Below are positions 34,476 through 46,800 of a stretch of 64,000 nt of DNA, piece by piece. The DNA is from an uncultured Bacteroidota bacterium (GTDB lineage Bacteria; Bacteroidota; Bacteroidia; 2-12-FULL-35-15). The stretch is taken from the NCBI GenBank assembly GCA_903926385.1, contig CAIYIS010000045.1:109569-173568 (forward strand). The letters are read 5' to 3'. The notes below the pieces were generated by a model. The model was not told the DNA's origin. It searched no databases and saw only the letters and a program-made list of their open reading frames with translations. The translations under genes were made by a program, and so were the position numbers. How positions within the stretch are numbered: the stretch's first letter is position 1; each line of letters begins with the position of its first letter.

Positions 34476-37400
34476 TTACACCACTATGTTTACTATTTTG
34501 TTATGTACAACTATAATTTTCTTAGGTGTTTTACCTTCCAGGTATTTTTGTGTTTGTTCCAGTGTAAGCACCTGCTTTTCGATGTCCTCTTTGGTTAACG
34601 ACAGCTCGTATTCGTGAAAGAAACGAGTTTTTCCGTTGAAAGAAACAGGATAATTAAAGGCACTTTCTACCAGATATTCTTCTTTACATTCTGGAAAAGC
34701 AGCAAAGGTGATGGTGTCATTATGTCCGAGTTTGCTCCATAATTCTTCTGCCAAATGTGGTGCATAAGGAGCAATAATAATGGCAAGCGGTTCTAAAATT
34801 TCTCGTTTATTGCATTTCAATTCGGTTAGTTCGTTTACACAAATCATGAAATTACTCACAGAAGTATTGAACGAAAAGCCTTCGATATCGCTGATGATTT
34901 TCTTAATGGTTTTATGCAATACCTTTAGTTCGGGCTTTGTAGCAGGTTCGTTACTTACGTTTAATTCATCATCTTTGTGGTATAATCTCCAGAGTTTGCG
35001 AATAAAATTGCTCACACCTGTAATTCCGTTGGTGTTCCAAGGTTTTGAAAGTTCTAAAGGCCCCAAGAACATTTCGTACAAACGAAGACAATCGGCTCCG
35101 TGTTGTTCTACCATATCATCAGGGTTTACAACATTGTGCCAACGTTTTGACATTTTTTCTACTTCTTGAAAGGTATTAAAATCCGATGCATTAACGATAT
35201 TGTTATTTTGATCATACCATTGTCCGTCATAATAAACGGTTTCGCTTCCAGAACAAATAAACACTGCCTTTGTCCACTCACCTGTTTTATTCCAGCTAAT
35301 AAACTCCGCTATGTTTAACTTTCCATTTTTCACTAAACGTATATCGACATTGATACTAGTTATTTCATCAAAAATAGATTTGGGATCATCACCCGCCTTC
35401 TTGCATCTTTCTATATAGCTGTTTAAAATGTCAGCACTAAAAAATATTGGCCTTGGTTCTCCTCCTTTAAAAATAAATTGTGTATCGGTTAATGGGGAGT
35501 TTGGCCCCCAACTGTTTCTTCTGCCTTGAAACATATACATTTTTTCACTCACCCCTTGTATCATCCCTTGATTAATCAACTTTTTGGCAGGTTCTATAAC
35601 AGGAATCAATCCTAAATCGTTCAGGAATTTTGTCCAGAAACGAACATATAATAAATGCCCGGTTGCATGTTCGGCTCCGCCAATGTATAAATCCACGTTT
35701 TGCCAATAATCAACAGCTTCTTTGCTTACAAATTCTTTTTCGTTATGCGCATCCATATACCGCAGGAAGTACCACGAAGAACCTGCCCAGCCCGGCATGG
35801 TAGAAAATTCGTAATCCCATTTACCATCTTTTTTGAAAGAGGTGGCACGAGCCAATGGAGGTTCTCCTGTTTCTGTAGGTAAATATTTATCTACTTCAGG
35901 TAATAATAAGGGTAAATCTTTTTCATCTACAACGCAAGGAATCACATCTCCCTCTCCTGTGGAGAGGGTTGGGGAGAGGTGTTTATAATACACTGGAATA
36001 GGTTCACCCCAATAGCGCTGACGCCCAAAGATGGCATCGCGCAAGCGGAAATTGGTTTTACCTTTTCCTAATCCTCTTTCTTCTATTACAGCTATGGCTT
36101 TTTTAACAGCATCTTTCACTTCCAATCCGTTTAAGAAATCGGAGTTGATTAATTTTCCTGATTTTTCATCATAGGAATTCATAGCGAAATCCCAGTCAAC
36201 AGGGGGCTGTATGACCATGTGTTTTTCTATACCAAAATGAGATGCAAAAGCAAAATCTCGTGTGTCGTGCATTGGCACAGCCATTACAGCACCGGTGCCA
36301 TAACCTGCCAATACATAATCTCCAACCCATATTGGAATTTGTTTTCCTGTAAACGGATGTTCTACATAAGAACCTGTAAACACACCGGTAATCTTTTTTA
36401 CATCAGCCTGACGTTCGCGCTCACTGCGGTTTTTGGCCATAGTAACATATTCTTCCACCGCTTTTTTATTTTCGGCAGTAGTCACTTTTTCTACTAACTC
36501 ATGTTCGGGAGCAAGCGTTACAAAGGATACTCCGAAGATGGTATCGGGGCGGGTGGTGAAGACTTCAATAAACCCTTTGCCGTCATTCGCCTCACCCCCG
36601 GCCCCTCTCCAAAGGAGAGGGGTGACGGAACCTGACGTATGCTCTTGTTCTATTGGCGCATTAAGTGCTTTAGTTATTCCATTACATACAAAATCAATGT
36701 TGTTTTTGACAGAAGAGTTTGAAAAACGAATAATACGATAACCAATATCTTCGAGCATAAAAGTTCTTCCTTCATCATAATCCTTTTGGTATTCATGTAT
36801 TGAGCCATCTACCTCAATAATTAATTTTTTGTCAAGACAAATAAAATCAGCTATGAACTGGTCAACGGGATGTTGTCTTCTTATTTTAAAACCCAATTTA
36901 TTATCGCGAACTTTATCCCAAAGTATTTCTTCGGCTTCGGTTTGCTCCTTTCTATTTGCTCTTGCATTTTCTTTTAAATTCCCCCAAATCTTTTTATTTG
37001 AAGTAATATATCCTGGCTCCCCACCTATTTCTTTTGCAGCGATGCTCTCCTCCTTTTTTTGGGAAGCGCTCCCCTCTCCTTTGGAGAGGGGTAAGGGGTG
37101 AGGCGACTGCGAGTTCTGTTCTTTGCCGGGGGAGAGGTGGAATTTTAAACTAGTCCCCTCACTTTTTCCAATCCAATTTCTCTGTGCTTCTTTAATACTT
37201 TCAGTCCAGTCTATGCCATCGAGGTCGGTGAGCAATCGGTCGGCATAGGCGGTAATGCGCAGGCTCCATTGATTCATCAGTTTTCGTTCTACGGGATATC
37301 CTCCGCGTTCGGAAACACCATCTTTTACTTCTTCGTTGGCCAATACTGTGCCCAACTGAGGACACCAGTTAACCATGGTTTCGCTCAAATAAGCGAGACG

Positions 37401-37973
37401 ATAATTTAATAAAATGTCTGATTGTTCTTTTTCTGAAAGCGAATCCCAGGAGCCCGCTCCGAAGGAAAGGGAGCCATTACGAAATCGTTGGATAAGGAGT
37501 TCGATGCGCTCTGCTTTGTTGGTTTCGGGATTATACCACGAATTGAAAAGTTGAATAAAAATCCATTGTGTCCATTTATAGTAATCGGGGTTGGACGTTC
37601 GTACTTCGCGCTCCCAGTCGAAAGAGAAGCCTATTTTATCAAGTTGCTCGCGATAGCGGGCTATATTTGTTTTGGTAGTAATTTCGGGGTGTTGCCCTGT
37701 TTGAATGGCGTATTGTTCGGCAGGCAGGCCAAACGAATCGTAGCCCATAGGGTGCAACACATTAAAACCTTTTAACCTTTTGTAACGAGCAAAAATATCG
37801 GAAGCTATGTATCCGAGCGGATGACCGACATGCAAACCCGCACCACTTGGGTAAGGAAACATGTCGAGGACATAATATTTAGGTTTGGACGATTTGTTTT
37901 CTGCCCTAAATGTTTTGTTTTTAGCCCAGTATTCCTGCCACTTTTTTTCTACTTCTCTGAAATTATACTCCAT
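34476..37973 (-). CDS. leuS: Leucyl-tRNA synthetase with an in-frame DUF559 nuclease-domain insert
   Basis: 1165 residues, where Bacteroidota LeuRS is usually about 920-960. The class I catalytic signature [12 protein letters not shown] is at residues 44-55, the editing domain holds [11 protein letters not shown] (471-481), and the KMSKS loop is MSKRWHNVV (941-949). The anticodon and C-terminal domains follow. Two in-frame inserts are visible. Residues about 283-465 carry [12 protein letters not shown], then a DUF559-type domain (about 322-440), then [13 protein letters not shown]. They sit in the first hairpin turn of the editing domain (between GTSLKFHL and [11 protein letters not shown]). 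Residues 665-675 ([11 protein letters not shown]) are a second, short repeat insert. Residues about 820-930 also look longer than usual. The frame is open throughout, so the enzyme is probably functional. It has its own -7 box. Confidence 0.95.
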   Translation of the reverse strand: MEYNFREVEKKWQEYWAKNKTFRAENKSSKPKYYVLDMFPYPSGAGLHVGHPLGYIASDIFARYKRLKGFNVLHPMGYDSFGLPAEQYAIQTGQHPEITTKTNIARYREQLDKIGFSFDWEREVRTSNPDYYKWTQWIFIQLFNSWYNPETNKAERIELLIQRFRNGSLSFGAGSWDSLSEKEQSDILLNYRLAYLSETMVNWCPQLGTVLANEEVKDGVSERGGYPVERKLMNQWSLRITAYADRLLTDLDGIDWTESIKEAQRNWIGKSEGTSLKFHLSPGKEQNSQSPHPLPLSKGEGSASQKKEESIAAKEIGGEPGYITSNKKIWGNLKENARANRKEQTEAEEILWDKVRDNKLGFKIRRQHPVDQFIADFICLDKKLIIEVDGSIHEYQKDYDEGRTFMLEDIGYRIIRFSNSSVKNNIDFVCNGITKALNAPIEQEHTSGSVTPLLWRGAGGEANDGKGFIEVFTTRPDTIFGVSFVTLAPEHELVEKVTTAENKKAVEEYVTMAKNRSERERQADVKKITGVFTGSYVEHPFTGKQIPIWVGDYVLAGYGTGAVMAVPMHDTRDFAFASHFGIEKHMVIQPPVDWDFAMNSYDEKSGKLINSDFLNGLEVKDAVKKAIAVIEERGLGKGKTNFRLRDAIFGRQRYWGEPIPVYYKHLSPTLSTGEGDVIPCVVDEKDLPLLLPEVDKYLPTETGEPPLARATSFKKDGKWDYEFSTMPGWAGSSWYFLRYMDAHNEKEFVSKEAVDYWQNVDLYIGGAEHATGHLLYVRFWTKFLNDLGLIPVIEPAKKLINQGMIQGVSEKMYMFQGRRNSWGPNSPLTDTQFIFKGGEPRPIFFSADILNSYIERCKKAGDDPKSIFDEITSINVDIRLVKNGKLNIAEFISWNKTGEWTKAVFICSGSETVYYDGQWYDQNNNIVNASDFNTFQEVEKMSKRWHNVVNPDDMVEQHGADCLRLYEMFLGPLELSKPWNTNGITGVSNFIRKLWRLYHKDDELNVSNEPATKPELKVLHKTIKKIISDIEGFSFNTSVSNFMICVNELTELKCNKREILEPLAIIIAPYAPHLAEELWSKLGHNDTITFAAFPECKEEYLVESAFNYPVSFNGKTRFFHEYELSLTKEDIEKQVLTLEQTQKYLEGKTPKKIIVVHNKIVNIVV
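35944..35982. repeat. Palindromic repeat copy inside leuS (short insert)
   Basis: CCCTCTCC (35950-35957) pairs with GGAGAGGG (35961-35968) around TGT, with an outer ACATCTCCC / GGGGAGAGGTGT. It is read in-frame as [11 protein letters not shown]. Confidence 0.8.
36587..37106. mobile_element. Repeat-bounded DUF559 cassette inside leuS
   Basis: The outer ends form a 12-bp inverted repeat, TCGCCTCACCCC (36587-36598) and GGGGTGAGGCGA (37095-37106). Each end contains a palindrome: CCCCTCTCC-AAA-GGAGAGGGG (36602-36622) and CCCCTCTCC-TTT-GGAGAGGGG (37071-37091). The 442 bases between 36628 and 37071 encode the nuclease domain in the leuS frame. No target-site duplication is obvious. 520 bases is not a multiple of three, so the true borders include a few neighbouring bases. 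The same repeat pair without cargo lies at 61246-61357. Confidence 0.7.
36654..37010 (-). other. DUF559 (PD-(D/E)XK nuclease-like) domain encoded within leuS
   Basis: LeuRS residues about 322-440. Family marks are [41 protein letters not shown] and [13 protein letters not shown]. The acidic D376, E387 and D389 fit the restriction-endonuclease-like metal site of DUF559 (VSR-related) proteins. There is no suitable Met before the domain, so it appears to be made only as part of LeuRS. Whether it is an active nuclease, released, or just a tolerated loop is unknown. Confidence 0.85.
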
Positions 37974-37997
37974 TTTTGCTTTTAAATAATAAGGGTG

Positions 37998-38005
37998 CGA
38001 AGATA
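37998..38005 (-). promoter_or_regulatory. Bacteroidota -7 box for leuS
   Basis: The minus strand reads TATCTTCG (TAnnTTCG), 25 bases before the leuS ATG. Confidence 0.45.
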
Positions 38006-38547
38006 GGAATTTTGTTAATTGGTTTGGTGGGCATTGATTGGATGCCTCATTAATTGATGAGGGAAATGAATGAGGGAAAGGTAACCCAAATCATTGCACA
38101 TTTAAAATCAAAACTTCATCGGTTAGATGATTTTCTCCATTCAACCCCTCCCCCGAATAAATATTTTTCAAATCATCCCGACTCGGGATAATTTGAAAAT
38201 CTTGTATTTTATTTCACTATAATTTTGTACCGAATCTAAATTCAAGAGGTCTTTGATAGCATTCTGCAAAAGCAGAAAAAAAGAAAATCGGAGTAGAATA
38301 TCGATCCGTTCGGATTTTTGGACTTAAATCGAATTTTTAATTGAATAAAAACAACATAAATAATAATTTTGGCTGTAAACCGCAGAATAAGAAATACGAG
38401 CGAAATGCGCTAATATTGGTGTTGTTTTTCAGTTTTTATTAGCGAATTTTGTGATTTATAAAAATGAACCTATATTCTAATCCTTATTCTATTTTAAGAA
38501 TCAGGAACTAACGTTCATTCTAAAATTAGCTTCCTCTATATTCTATT
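38006..38547. other. Gene-free stretch with one long hairpin
   Basis: No coding frame with support was seen. It contains TTTTCAAATCATCCCGA (38165-38181) and TCGGGATAATTTGAAAA (38183-38199), a 17-bp stem with one mismatch. This may end the transcript of the 38548-40632 gene or be a dispersed palindrome. The rest is AT-rich with nothing recognised. Confidence 0.5.
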
Positions 38548-40632
38548 TTATTTCCATTTAAACAAAGGCAACACTGGAGCAAAATCGTCTGTCCAAAGCA
38601 CCGGAGATACCTTTTGATGTTCCATTTCGGTCATGTTTCTTACTACTGCAGGGTTACTCAAAAAAGCCTGATTGTTTGTAAACAGAACCCAATCGGCACC
38701 CTCTAATCCAATAGAAGAATCATTTTGATGAAACAAATAAACAGGCATTTTTAAATACCCGCTCAAGCCATTCATAACCGGCATAAGGTTTAAAAATTTG
38801 TTGGAAATATGAAAAGCCAGTATACCCTCTTTATTCAGATGTTTCATATATATATCGATTGCTTCGCGTGTGAGCAGGTGAGTAGGAATAACATCACCCG
38901 AAAAAGCATCGATGGCCAGCACATCAAACTGTCGGCTTCCTTTTTCCAAAAGTTCTTTTTCTAACGAAATCCGTCCATCGCCCAATATTACTTCTGTTTT
39001 TCCCTGAGCCTCGCTCAGAAATTTAAAATATCCACGAGCCACTTCTTCTGCCTGCGGATTTAGCTCATAGTAAGTAAAAGCATCGTTCTTTAAAGAGTAT
39101 GCCGAAATGGTGCCGGTGCCAAGTCCAACCATACCCACTTTTAATGGTTTAAAATCCATATCATCTCTGGTTGGAAATAACGAGATGGCCAATCCAATTC
39201 CACTCTGATAACCATAATAGGTTAGCGGAATTTTCGATTTATCAATTTGCATATACTCCAATCCGTGCAACACATCAGCATACACCAGCGAACGCTCCCA
39301 GTCTGGTTCGCCTTGTTTGTTTTCCCACACTTTCATCACACCATAAAAATTTCGGTACGATGCAATCACATTGCCGTTATACGATTTGTATTCTCCCCAA
39401 AACGAAAAAGCCATTACTGCCACCGAACTTACCACCACTACCATCATCAGTATTCGAAATAGTGTAGTTTTAAAAAACTGAATGTTCTGACTGTTGTATA
39501 GCAACACCACTCCAATAAGCACAACACTGCCCATAAAGGCAAAATAAATTTCCCAATAGGCATTAAAGATAACAGGCGAAATCAAACTCACAAAAACACC
39601 TCCAAGCACCCCTCCGGCCGACATAATGAGATAATACATGGTTAGATTACCTTTGGCTGGTTTCAACGCTGCTAATTCTCCATGAAGCGATGTACAGCCA
39701 ATAAACACAACCAGACTATACAAAACTACAACCCATCCCATATTAGGATTAACGAAATTAACAGAGTAATTATATTGCGAATATAAAATAAGGAAAATAA
39801 CAATAAACATTAATGGAATAAACACAATTCGCTTGTACCATCTGGGGTTATCAAACACAATGATAAAAGAAATCAGATAAAGCGAAAGCGGAATAATCCA
39901 GAGAAAAGGAACTACCATTATATCGTTGGTTAGTTTGTTAGTTGCACTCAAAAGAGTAACCACACCCAGAAAGGATAGTAATAACCAAAGCAGTTTCCTT
40001 ACACCGCTTACCTTCTCCGTCTGCACAGCTTCCTGCACTTTAAAACCTGCCTTCAGTTTCCAGATGGAATAAACAATAAGCCCGCTCAGTAAGATATAAA
40101 GAAAATAACCACCCGACCAATACCATGCTTGTGTATTGATTTTGAGATATGGCTCCAGTAATGTTGGGTATGAAAAGAGCCCTAATAAAGAACCGAAATT
40201 AGACAAGGCATACAATCGGTATGGCGATTTATCGGGAAATGAACTTGCATACCATGATTGAAGCAATGGCCCAGTTGAAGAAATCATGATGTATGGAAAA
40301 CCCACCGTAAGTGTAAGAAGCATCAAAATGGAAAGTTCCGGACTAGAACTAAGGTGTGCAATCATCCATTGGCTCGGGATAATAGGAAGAGAGATGAGCG
40401 ATATAACCAGCAAGATAATATGAAGTCGTATTTGTTTTTGAATGGTTAGTTTGGTGGTGATGATATGAGCATACCCGTATCCAATTAGTAATCCGGTTTG
40501 AAAAAACAATAGACATGTGGCCCAAACCGAAGATGAACCTCCGAAAATAGGAAGTATAAACCTTGCGATCATAGGCTGAACCTGAAACAATAAAAATGCG
40601 GAGAGAAAAATGGTGTATATAAATAGTCTCAT
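38548..40632 (-). CDS. Membrane protein fused to a spermidine-synthase-like domain
   Basis: 694 residues from ATG 40632. An upstream Met at 40671 would add 13 residues but lies across the -7 box, so it is rejected. The first about 450 residues hold around a dozen membrane segments (MRLFIYTIFLSAFLLFQVQPMIARF; LPIFGGSSSVWATCLLFFQ). The C-terminal about 220 residues are a class I methyltransferase-like fold of the spermine/spermidine synthase type (VGMVGLGTGTISAYSL, YYELNPQAEEVA, VILGDGRISLEK, FDVLAIDAFSGDVIPTHLL). Such fused proteins are widespread; whether they make polyamines or transport and modify something is unsettled. A deoxyhypusine-synthase-like gene lies 7 kb away. Confidence 0.88.
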   Translation of the reverse strand: MRLFIYTIFLSAFLLFQVQPMIARFILPIFGGSSSVWATCLLFFQTGLLIGYGYAHIITTKLTIQKQIRLHIILLVISLISLPIIPSQWMIAHLSSSPELSILMLLTLTVGFPYIMISSTGPLLQSWYASSFPDKSPYRLYALSNFGSLLGLFSYPTLLEPYLKINTQAWYWSGGYFLYILLSGLIVYSIWKLKAGFKVQEAVQTEKVSGVRKLLWLLLSFLGVVTLLSATNKLTNDIMVVPFLWIIPLSLYLISFIIVFDNPRWYKRIVFIPLMFIVIFLILYSQYNYSVNFVNPNMGWVVVLYSLVVFIGCTSLHGELAALKPAKGNLTMYYLIMSAGGVLGGVFVSLISPVIFNAYWEIYFAFMGSVVLIGVVLLYNSQNIQFFKTTLFRILMMVVVVSSVAVMAFSFWGEYKSYNGNVIASYRNFYGVMKVWENKQGEPDWERSLVYADVLHGLEYMQIDKSKIPLTYYGYQSGIGLAISLFPTRDDMDFKPLKVGMVGLGTGTISAYSLKNDAFTYYELNPQAEEVARGYFKFLSEAQGKTEVILGDGRISLEKELLEKGSRQFDVLAIDAFSGDVIPTHLLTREAIDIYMKHLNKEGILAFHISNKFLNLMPVMNGLSGYLKMPVYLFHQNDSSIGLEGADWVLFTNNQAFLSNPAVVRNMTEMEHQKVSPVLWTDDFAPVLPLFKWK

Positions 40633-40651
40633 AACTTTAAGTTTTTGCTTG

Positions 40652-40659
40652 CAAATGTA
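40652..40659 (-). promoter_or_regulatory. Bacteroidota -7 box for the 38548-40632 gene
   Basis: The minus strand reads TACATTTG, 20 bases before ATG 40632. It decides the start: ATG 40671 lies upstream of it. Confidence 0.5.
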
Positions 40660-40809
40660 AACAAAATTCAAAATTCAAATCTGAAAACAAACTATCTATT
40701 ATAAGTTGTTTACAAACTTTATTTACCGCTCGTGCAAACCCAAAGTAACGTTCGGATTTCCGATTAACTTCCCTTCTTGTTCATTCTAAAATTCCTTAAA
40801 AGAACCAAC

Positions 40810-43800
40810 CTATTTCCCCACTTTCACTCTTATACCTTCTGAATTGCTTGCAAATTCGGGAGCGTACATACATTGTATAGAAGTTATTCCATTCGAAAAA
40901 TCTCCGTTATGAGTTACCACCATTGGATATTCGAATACATACGTGCCTTTGGGCAGGTAAGAGAAAAAGAAATTAGTGGCCGCATCGCGAGTGCTCTCGT
41001 AATAGCCCAATCCATCCTGATATTTATACTGAGAAATTACATTAGTAGGTTCGAAACCCGAAGCCCTCATATCTTTCATTTGTACATATTCCATATCACG
41101 GTCCACTCTCAACTCTATTCTAACTTTAATTTTATCACCCACTTTTAAAGCAGTGCCTGTATTAATAGGTTCTATTACCGGTCCCGAATCAGTATTCTTT
41201 TGAAGGAATAATTGTTTCTTTAAGTTAAGCGGAGTTTTGCTTGGTGTTATTTTATCAAGCTGTTCAAAGTATTGCCAGTATAAAGCTCCCCAGCTTACCC
41301 CTTCATCTTTTTTAGTAATGGTAACGTTACCCATGTTAGGTTTAATATCGCTGCCGCTCCACGAAGTTTTAAAATAACCTGTACCTGCTTCTTGTTTTAC
41401 ATCGGGCAAATTCTTTGGGTCAATCTTTACATCACCCAAACTTATTTCCACATTGCTTTCTGTTGCCAGCCAATCGGTGCCTCTTAACAACAGGGCGTAA
41501 CAAGCTTCGGTAGTGGCTTTGGTAGTTTTCCAATCCTGTGTTTGTTTAGATTTCAAGAGCCATACCTTTAAGGCGTCTACAGATTTTTTGTCGTTACCCA
41601 CTTCGTCAAATGCTTCAATAAGCAAAGCCTGTGCTTCAACGGGAGCCTGATACCAATAATAGCCTCCGTAATTCTCTTTCCAGTACATACCCATTTCATC
41701 GCTGCTAATCGAATTTTCTTTCAACGACTTCAAAATATCTTTAGGTGTAAGTTTGTCGTCATATCGATACAAAGCGAGCGCAATCATGCCCTGCATATAG
41801 CGACTGTTTTGCAACCAGTATTTTTTCTCCTGCCCTTTATAATAATCAAAAGCCTTCTGGGTGCGGTTGTCCACAGCAATGTCCTTGAAATAACTTCTTG
41901 CATACAGATATTGAATTTGAAGATAACTCAAATGGTTTTCGTCAACATGTTTTGGGTCGTATTTCAAAACCCATTCGTAATCCTCGCGAATACGATTGTC
42001 CAGATATTTAACACCTGCATTCACCATAGCCCAAGTTTCGCGGTCGGCACGAATGTTTTTTACACCGAGATGATCGAGATGTCCCATACCAGTAATGATG
42101 TGTTGAGTAATGTATCGGTCGTCAGGCATTCCTTCAAACCAAGGGAAACCACCATTTGGAGCTTGCATCTTCTGTAATTTTTTCATTGCTCTGCCCATCT
42201 CATTGCTCATTTTATTCAAATCGAATAAGAGCGCAACTCGTTTCTTGCGTTCAGTCTCGTTCTTTGCATCCAGCACCCATGGTGTTTCTTCCAGCATCAG
42301 CGATTTTAATTCCTGATTCTTTTCCAGATTAGAAAGTAAAGCTTTCGAGTCAGCATTGTTTTTCCACGAATCGAACACAGCTTTTATTTTAGGAGAAGAA
42401 TTAGCAATATGCGATGCAATACTGTTTGCATAAAAACGGGAGAACGTTTGTTCGGCACATTCATAAGGATATTCCATCAAATAAGGCAATGCCTGAACTG
42501 CATACCAAGCAGGATTGGCTGTAAATTCTAAAGTGAGTTTATGATTTCGTAATGTTGACGAACCATTGCTTTGAGAAATTAATTTATCAAACTTAAAAGT
42601 TTTTGTTTCTTTGCTTCGTATAGGTAACGGCAATGTTTCGGTAACCAACATGCGGTTGGTTAAACAGGGCAATGCCATTTCTTCACCATCAGTAAAGTTT
42701 CCGGCTTTTGCCACCACCTTGTAGGATATCGCTCCTATGCCTTCCGGAATAACAATATCCCAGGTAACATTTGTACTCAATCCTTTCTTGGCTGTAAATG
42801 TTCTTGCTCCATCGTCATGTATATTTTTTGTTTGAACCAAAATGTCAATCGGATTCATCGACATAGCATCGTAAAAAAATATCTGTGCCGTTCCTGTCAA
42901 ATCGTTTTCAGAAAGATTAGAAATTTTAGAACTGAATTCCATTTTGTCGTTTTCTCTGAAAAAGCGAGGTGCATTAGGAACTACCATTAAATCTTTCTGG
43001 GTAACAAGATTTTTTTCAATCGTTCCAAATTTTAAATCTTTGGTATGCGCAAAACCCATCATTTTCCATTTGGTTAACGATTCGGGAATAGTAAATTTTA
43101 CAATCACATTACCCTCTTTGTCCGTTTCCATTTGCGGATAAAAGAAAGCCGTTTCGGCAAAATTACTTCTCGCATTTATTTTTGAAATATCCTCACCGCC
43201 TTTGCCTTCGTGATTTGAACGGCCATCACCGGCCCAACCCATTTGGTTTGCTTCGGTGGTAGCTACAGTTTGATCCATTACACTTCCCGTCACTGCATCA
43301 CCTTTAGTAGTTACTGTTCTTTCTTTTTTTGCAGTTTCCTTGTTCTTGTCTTTACCTCCGCTCTCGTCTTGTTCCAATGCCTTTTCTTCCATAGCCATTC
43401 GAGGACTTGCAGCCGGTTTAGATGCATACATTGCATTTGCCAAACCTCCTCTGTAATTATATTCACCATCCATATCATAGCCATTGCGATTGTAGTAATC
43501 GTTGATGTATCCATACCAGTTCAATCGGTCGTAATATCGATAGGCTCCTGTTAGATATTTGTTCCAATCAATCGTAAACAACTGTGCATTGACGTTTCCA
43601 AACCCGGAATTTGAGTCCCAATACAAGTTTGAATAATACGAATTGTTAATAGCAAAGTACCAATTGTTGGGTCTGAAAGCATCTAACGATGCATCATACA
43701 TGGCAGTCATCAACTCCGCCATTACTTTATCTCCCTTCTTATCTTTTATTTTAATCTTCCATTCTTCCTTTTGTCCGGGTAGCAATTTATCGCGAAATGT

Positions 43801-46800
43801 TTCAAATTCCATATCCAGTTCTTTATTGGTAAACGGCACAACAATAGTTCCTGTTTGATTGTAGCAGCGATTGTTTTTTACAAATTCAATGTGAAAAGAA
43901 AAATTGCCTCTGTCCTTTTCTTCAACCGGTATTTCAATAAGCTTTTGTTCTTTATTCAAAGTTATAATTTCCTTTTTCGAAATTTCCCCTTTGCGCTCTA
44001 TTTCATAAAGCACTTTTACATTCTCTTCTTTTGAACCAATTATAAATTGTGCTTTCCCTCCCGGCTCAATAGCTTTGTTTGTTATCTGACTGAACCAATT
44101 GATTTCATTCCCCGGCACTTCTTTACCTTTCACAGCGTACACAGTAAAATAATTTACCGCCTTTACATCCTCGCCATATTTATCTTTTGTATGTGTTTCC
44201 ATCACATAGGTTCCCAGTTTCCAGTTCTTCAAATCAGGTAACCTTATGCTGTCGTACACTATAGTTTCTATCGAAACACCTTTATTATTTAGTAAAGATG
44301 AAGATGTATTATTGAAATTTTTCTCTAATACCTTTTCTCCCTTTTCCCACTTATACATATTGTTTTCATCTTTATATTCATCAAGTGGAAACGATTTTTC
44401 AAATTCTTCTTTTGTGATGGTATACTTATCTGGTTTGTTCCAAGGTCTGCTGCGATAGGTTTTTTCAGGTTGCATTAATTTGAAAATCTCCACTTTCCCT
44501 TTTGCAGGTTCAAACTCTCCACTCATATTAGTTGTTGAAATTGCATAAGCCGTCTTATTATCGTTCTCAACACTCGAAGGAACATCAGCAGAAAGATTCA
44601 ACGAAGTGTAGGCCACACTCACATACGATTGCGAACTATGTGTCTCTCCATTGATGTCAGTAACATCAGCAAATACAGTGTAGGTATAAGTTGGCTGATA
44701 CGATTTAGGAACGGTTAAATCGGGAAGCGCTTTAAACGTAACAAAAAACGCTCCTGTATCGTTGGTAGTTGTTACTCCGTTCGAAATTTCCATCTGTGCT
44801 GAAGTTGGATAGTAACCCCTCCACCAATAGGGAAAAGAAGCATTACGAACCACGCGGTATTTAACTTCTGCTCCATCTATTCGCGCACCCGAATAGGCTT
44901 TCGCATTTCCATTTACTTTTACACTATCATCTAATCGATAACTTCCTTTCACCGGATTAAACGACACATCAAATTTCGGACGTTTGTATTCTTCTACCGA
45001 AAAATATACACTACCACTTGTATTGTTCAAACTCATTTGTCCGTTCAACACTCCTTGAGGTGTAGTGAAAGTTCCGCTGAATGTACCATATTCATTGGTT
45101 ACTAAATCGAGCGAAGAAACCTTGTGATAGTTTACATCATAAAAGGTAACAGTAGTTTTAGTATTAGGTAATATTTTATTTTCGTCACCATGCGTGGCTA
45201 TCATTATTCCTTTAAAGTAAACCGTTTGCCCTGGACGATAGATTCCTCTGTCGAGGAAGAAAAAAGTTTTTATGTAATCCTTTTCAGGCTCACCGTATCG
45301 GTACTGATAAATGGCATTCTCAGTTTGCAAACGATCGGGCTGATCGGTGTAAGGCGAAACAGCTTTGTAGGTAAAGTCTAGTGTAAAGTTTCTGTAATCT
45401 GTTGATGCAGGCACGTTGAAATAACCGTTTTCATCACTCGTGTATTTTTCATCTTTTACATATTCATATTGTCTGGAAATGTAATTGTATTTCTGATACA
45501 AGAGTTGGGCTTTTACACCTTTCAAAGGTGCTCCCGAGGTGCGATGCTGAACATAAAAGTCATAACTTCCGTTGTTCATTCTTCTACTGATGTAACTAAT
45601 ATTGCTCGACCACAGATGCGCATAAGCTACTCCATTGGTTTTATACGAAAAAGATTTATCAGAACCCATCAACATTACATAATGCCCAAGCGGAAGTTCA
45701 GGAATTTTAATTTCGGTAGTATGCGTTTGGTAATCGCCATCATCAGGCAATTCAACAGTCCATTCTTTTAAAGGAGTGAGCTTCTGAAACTGTTTAATTA
45801 ATTCTTCTCCATAACCTTTTTCAATGGCTTTGTTGTATTTATCAATATCCATTTCGGCAATGCGCACAAAACAGGTTTTTAAATTTCTGAAAGTTACCAA
45901 TGTTCGGAAAGCTTGATTCGGAATGGTCGCTTTCTCGGTAAGGAAATCAATATTATGGGTGGTGATGTTTGCTTTCAGCGCTTGGCAGTTGATTGCTCCA
46001 TCACTTCCGGGATAATCCTTTATTACTTTATCGCACAACTCTACTGCTTGTTTTACAAACCATTTGTTTTCTTCAGACTGTTGCGGATTGTATTTACTTC
46101 CCTTTGAATTCAAAAGTTTGGCGATATCATAATTCACATCAGCCGAACACGAATGCCCTTTAGTTCCCGATTTCTCTACCTTGTTTTGCTTATCCCACGC
46201 TTCCGCTTTTATCGCTAAATCTTGCAAGGCTTTTAAGTACAAACTGTCTTTTATCTCAGAAACAGATTTAGTAAAAACAAAGTTTAACCTCTTCAGGTCG
46301 GCATCAATCAAAGCAATTGGATTTTCATCTTTCAAATGAAAAGCGATGAGATTTTGCAATCTTTTTAAAGCATAAAGTTTTGAGGAGAGCGTATCTCTGC
46401 TCTCGACATTTAACTTTACAAAATCGCCACTATTGTGATAATAGTTTTCTGAATTCAATTCGAATTTATAAGCTGGCCTTTCTATATCGGGTTCTTCATT
46501 CATGAAAAAATCAACAGCACGATGCGCAAGGAAATCATACAGCGTTGGTCGAAATTTACGTGTACCTTTTTGTTTCACGATGATGTCATCATATATATTC
46601 AGAGAGGTTCGTTTTAAACTATCAGTATTTGCAAGCGAGGCATTATAGTTTTTTAATACTTCCGAAAATATGGTTTTTAAATCCCATGTTGTAATATCAT
46701 CGTTTTTTAGATTCACTGTTGTTGTGCGGTTATAAAACTTCCACCTATTATTTTGGTAATAATTCCAATAATTTTCGGCAAGCATAGATTGAAGCACTGG

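Noticed and set aside
36587..37106. Intein or group I intron in leuS
   Set aside because: No Cys/Ser start, no terminal His-Asn, and no splice-site or intron core features; the insert is bounded by palindromic repeats and stays in frame.
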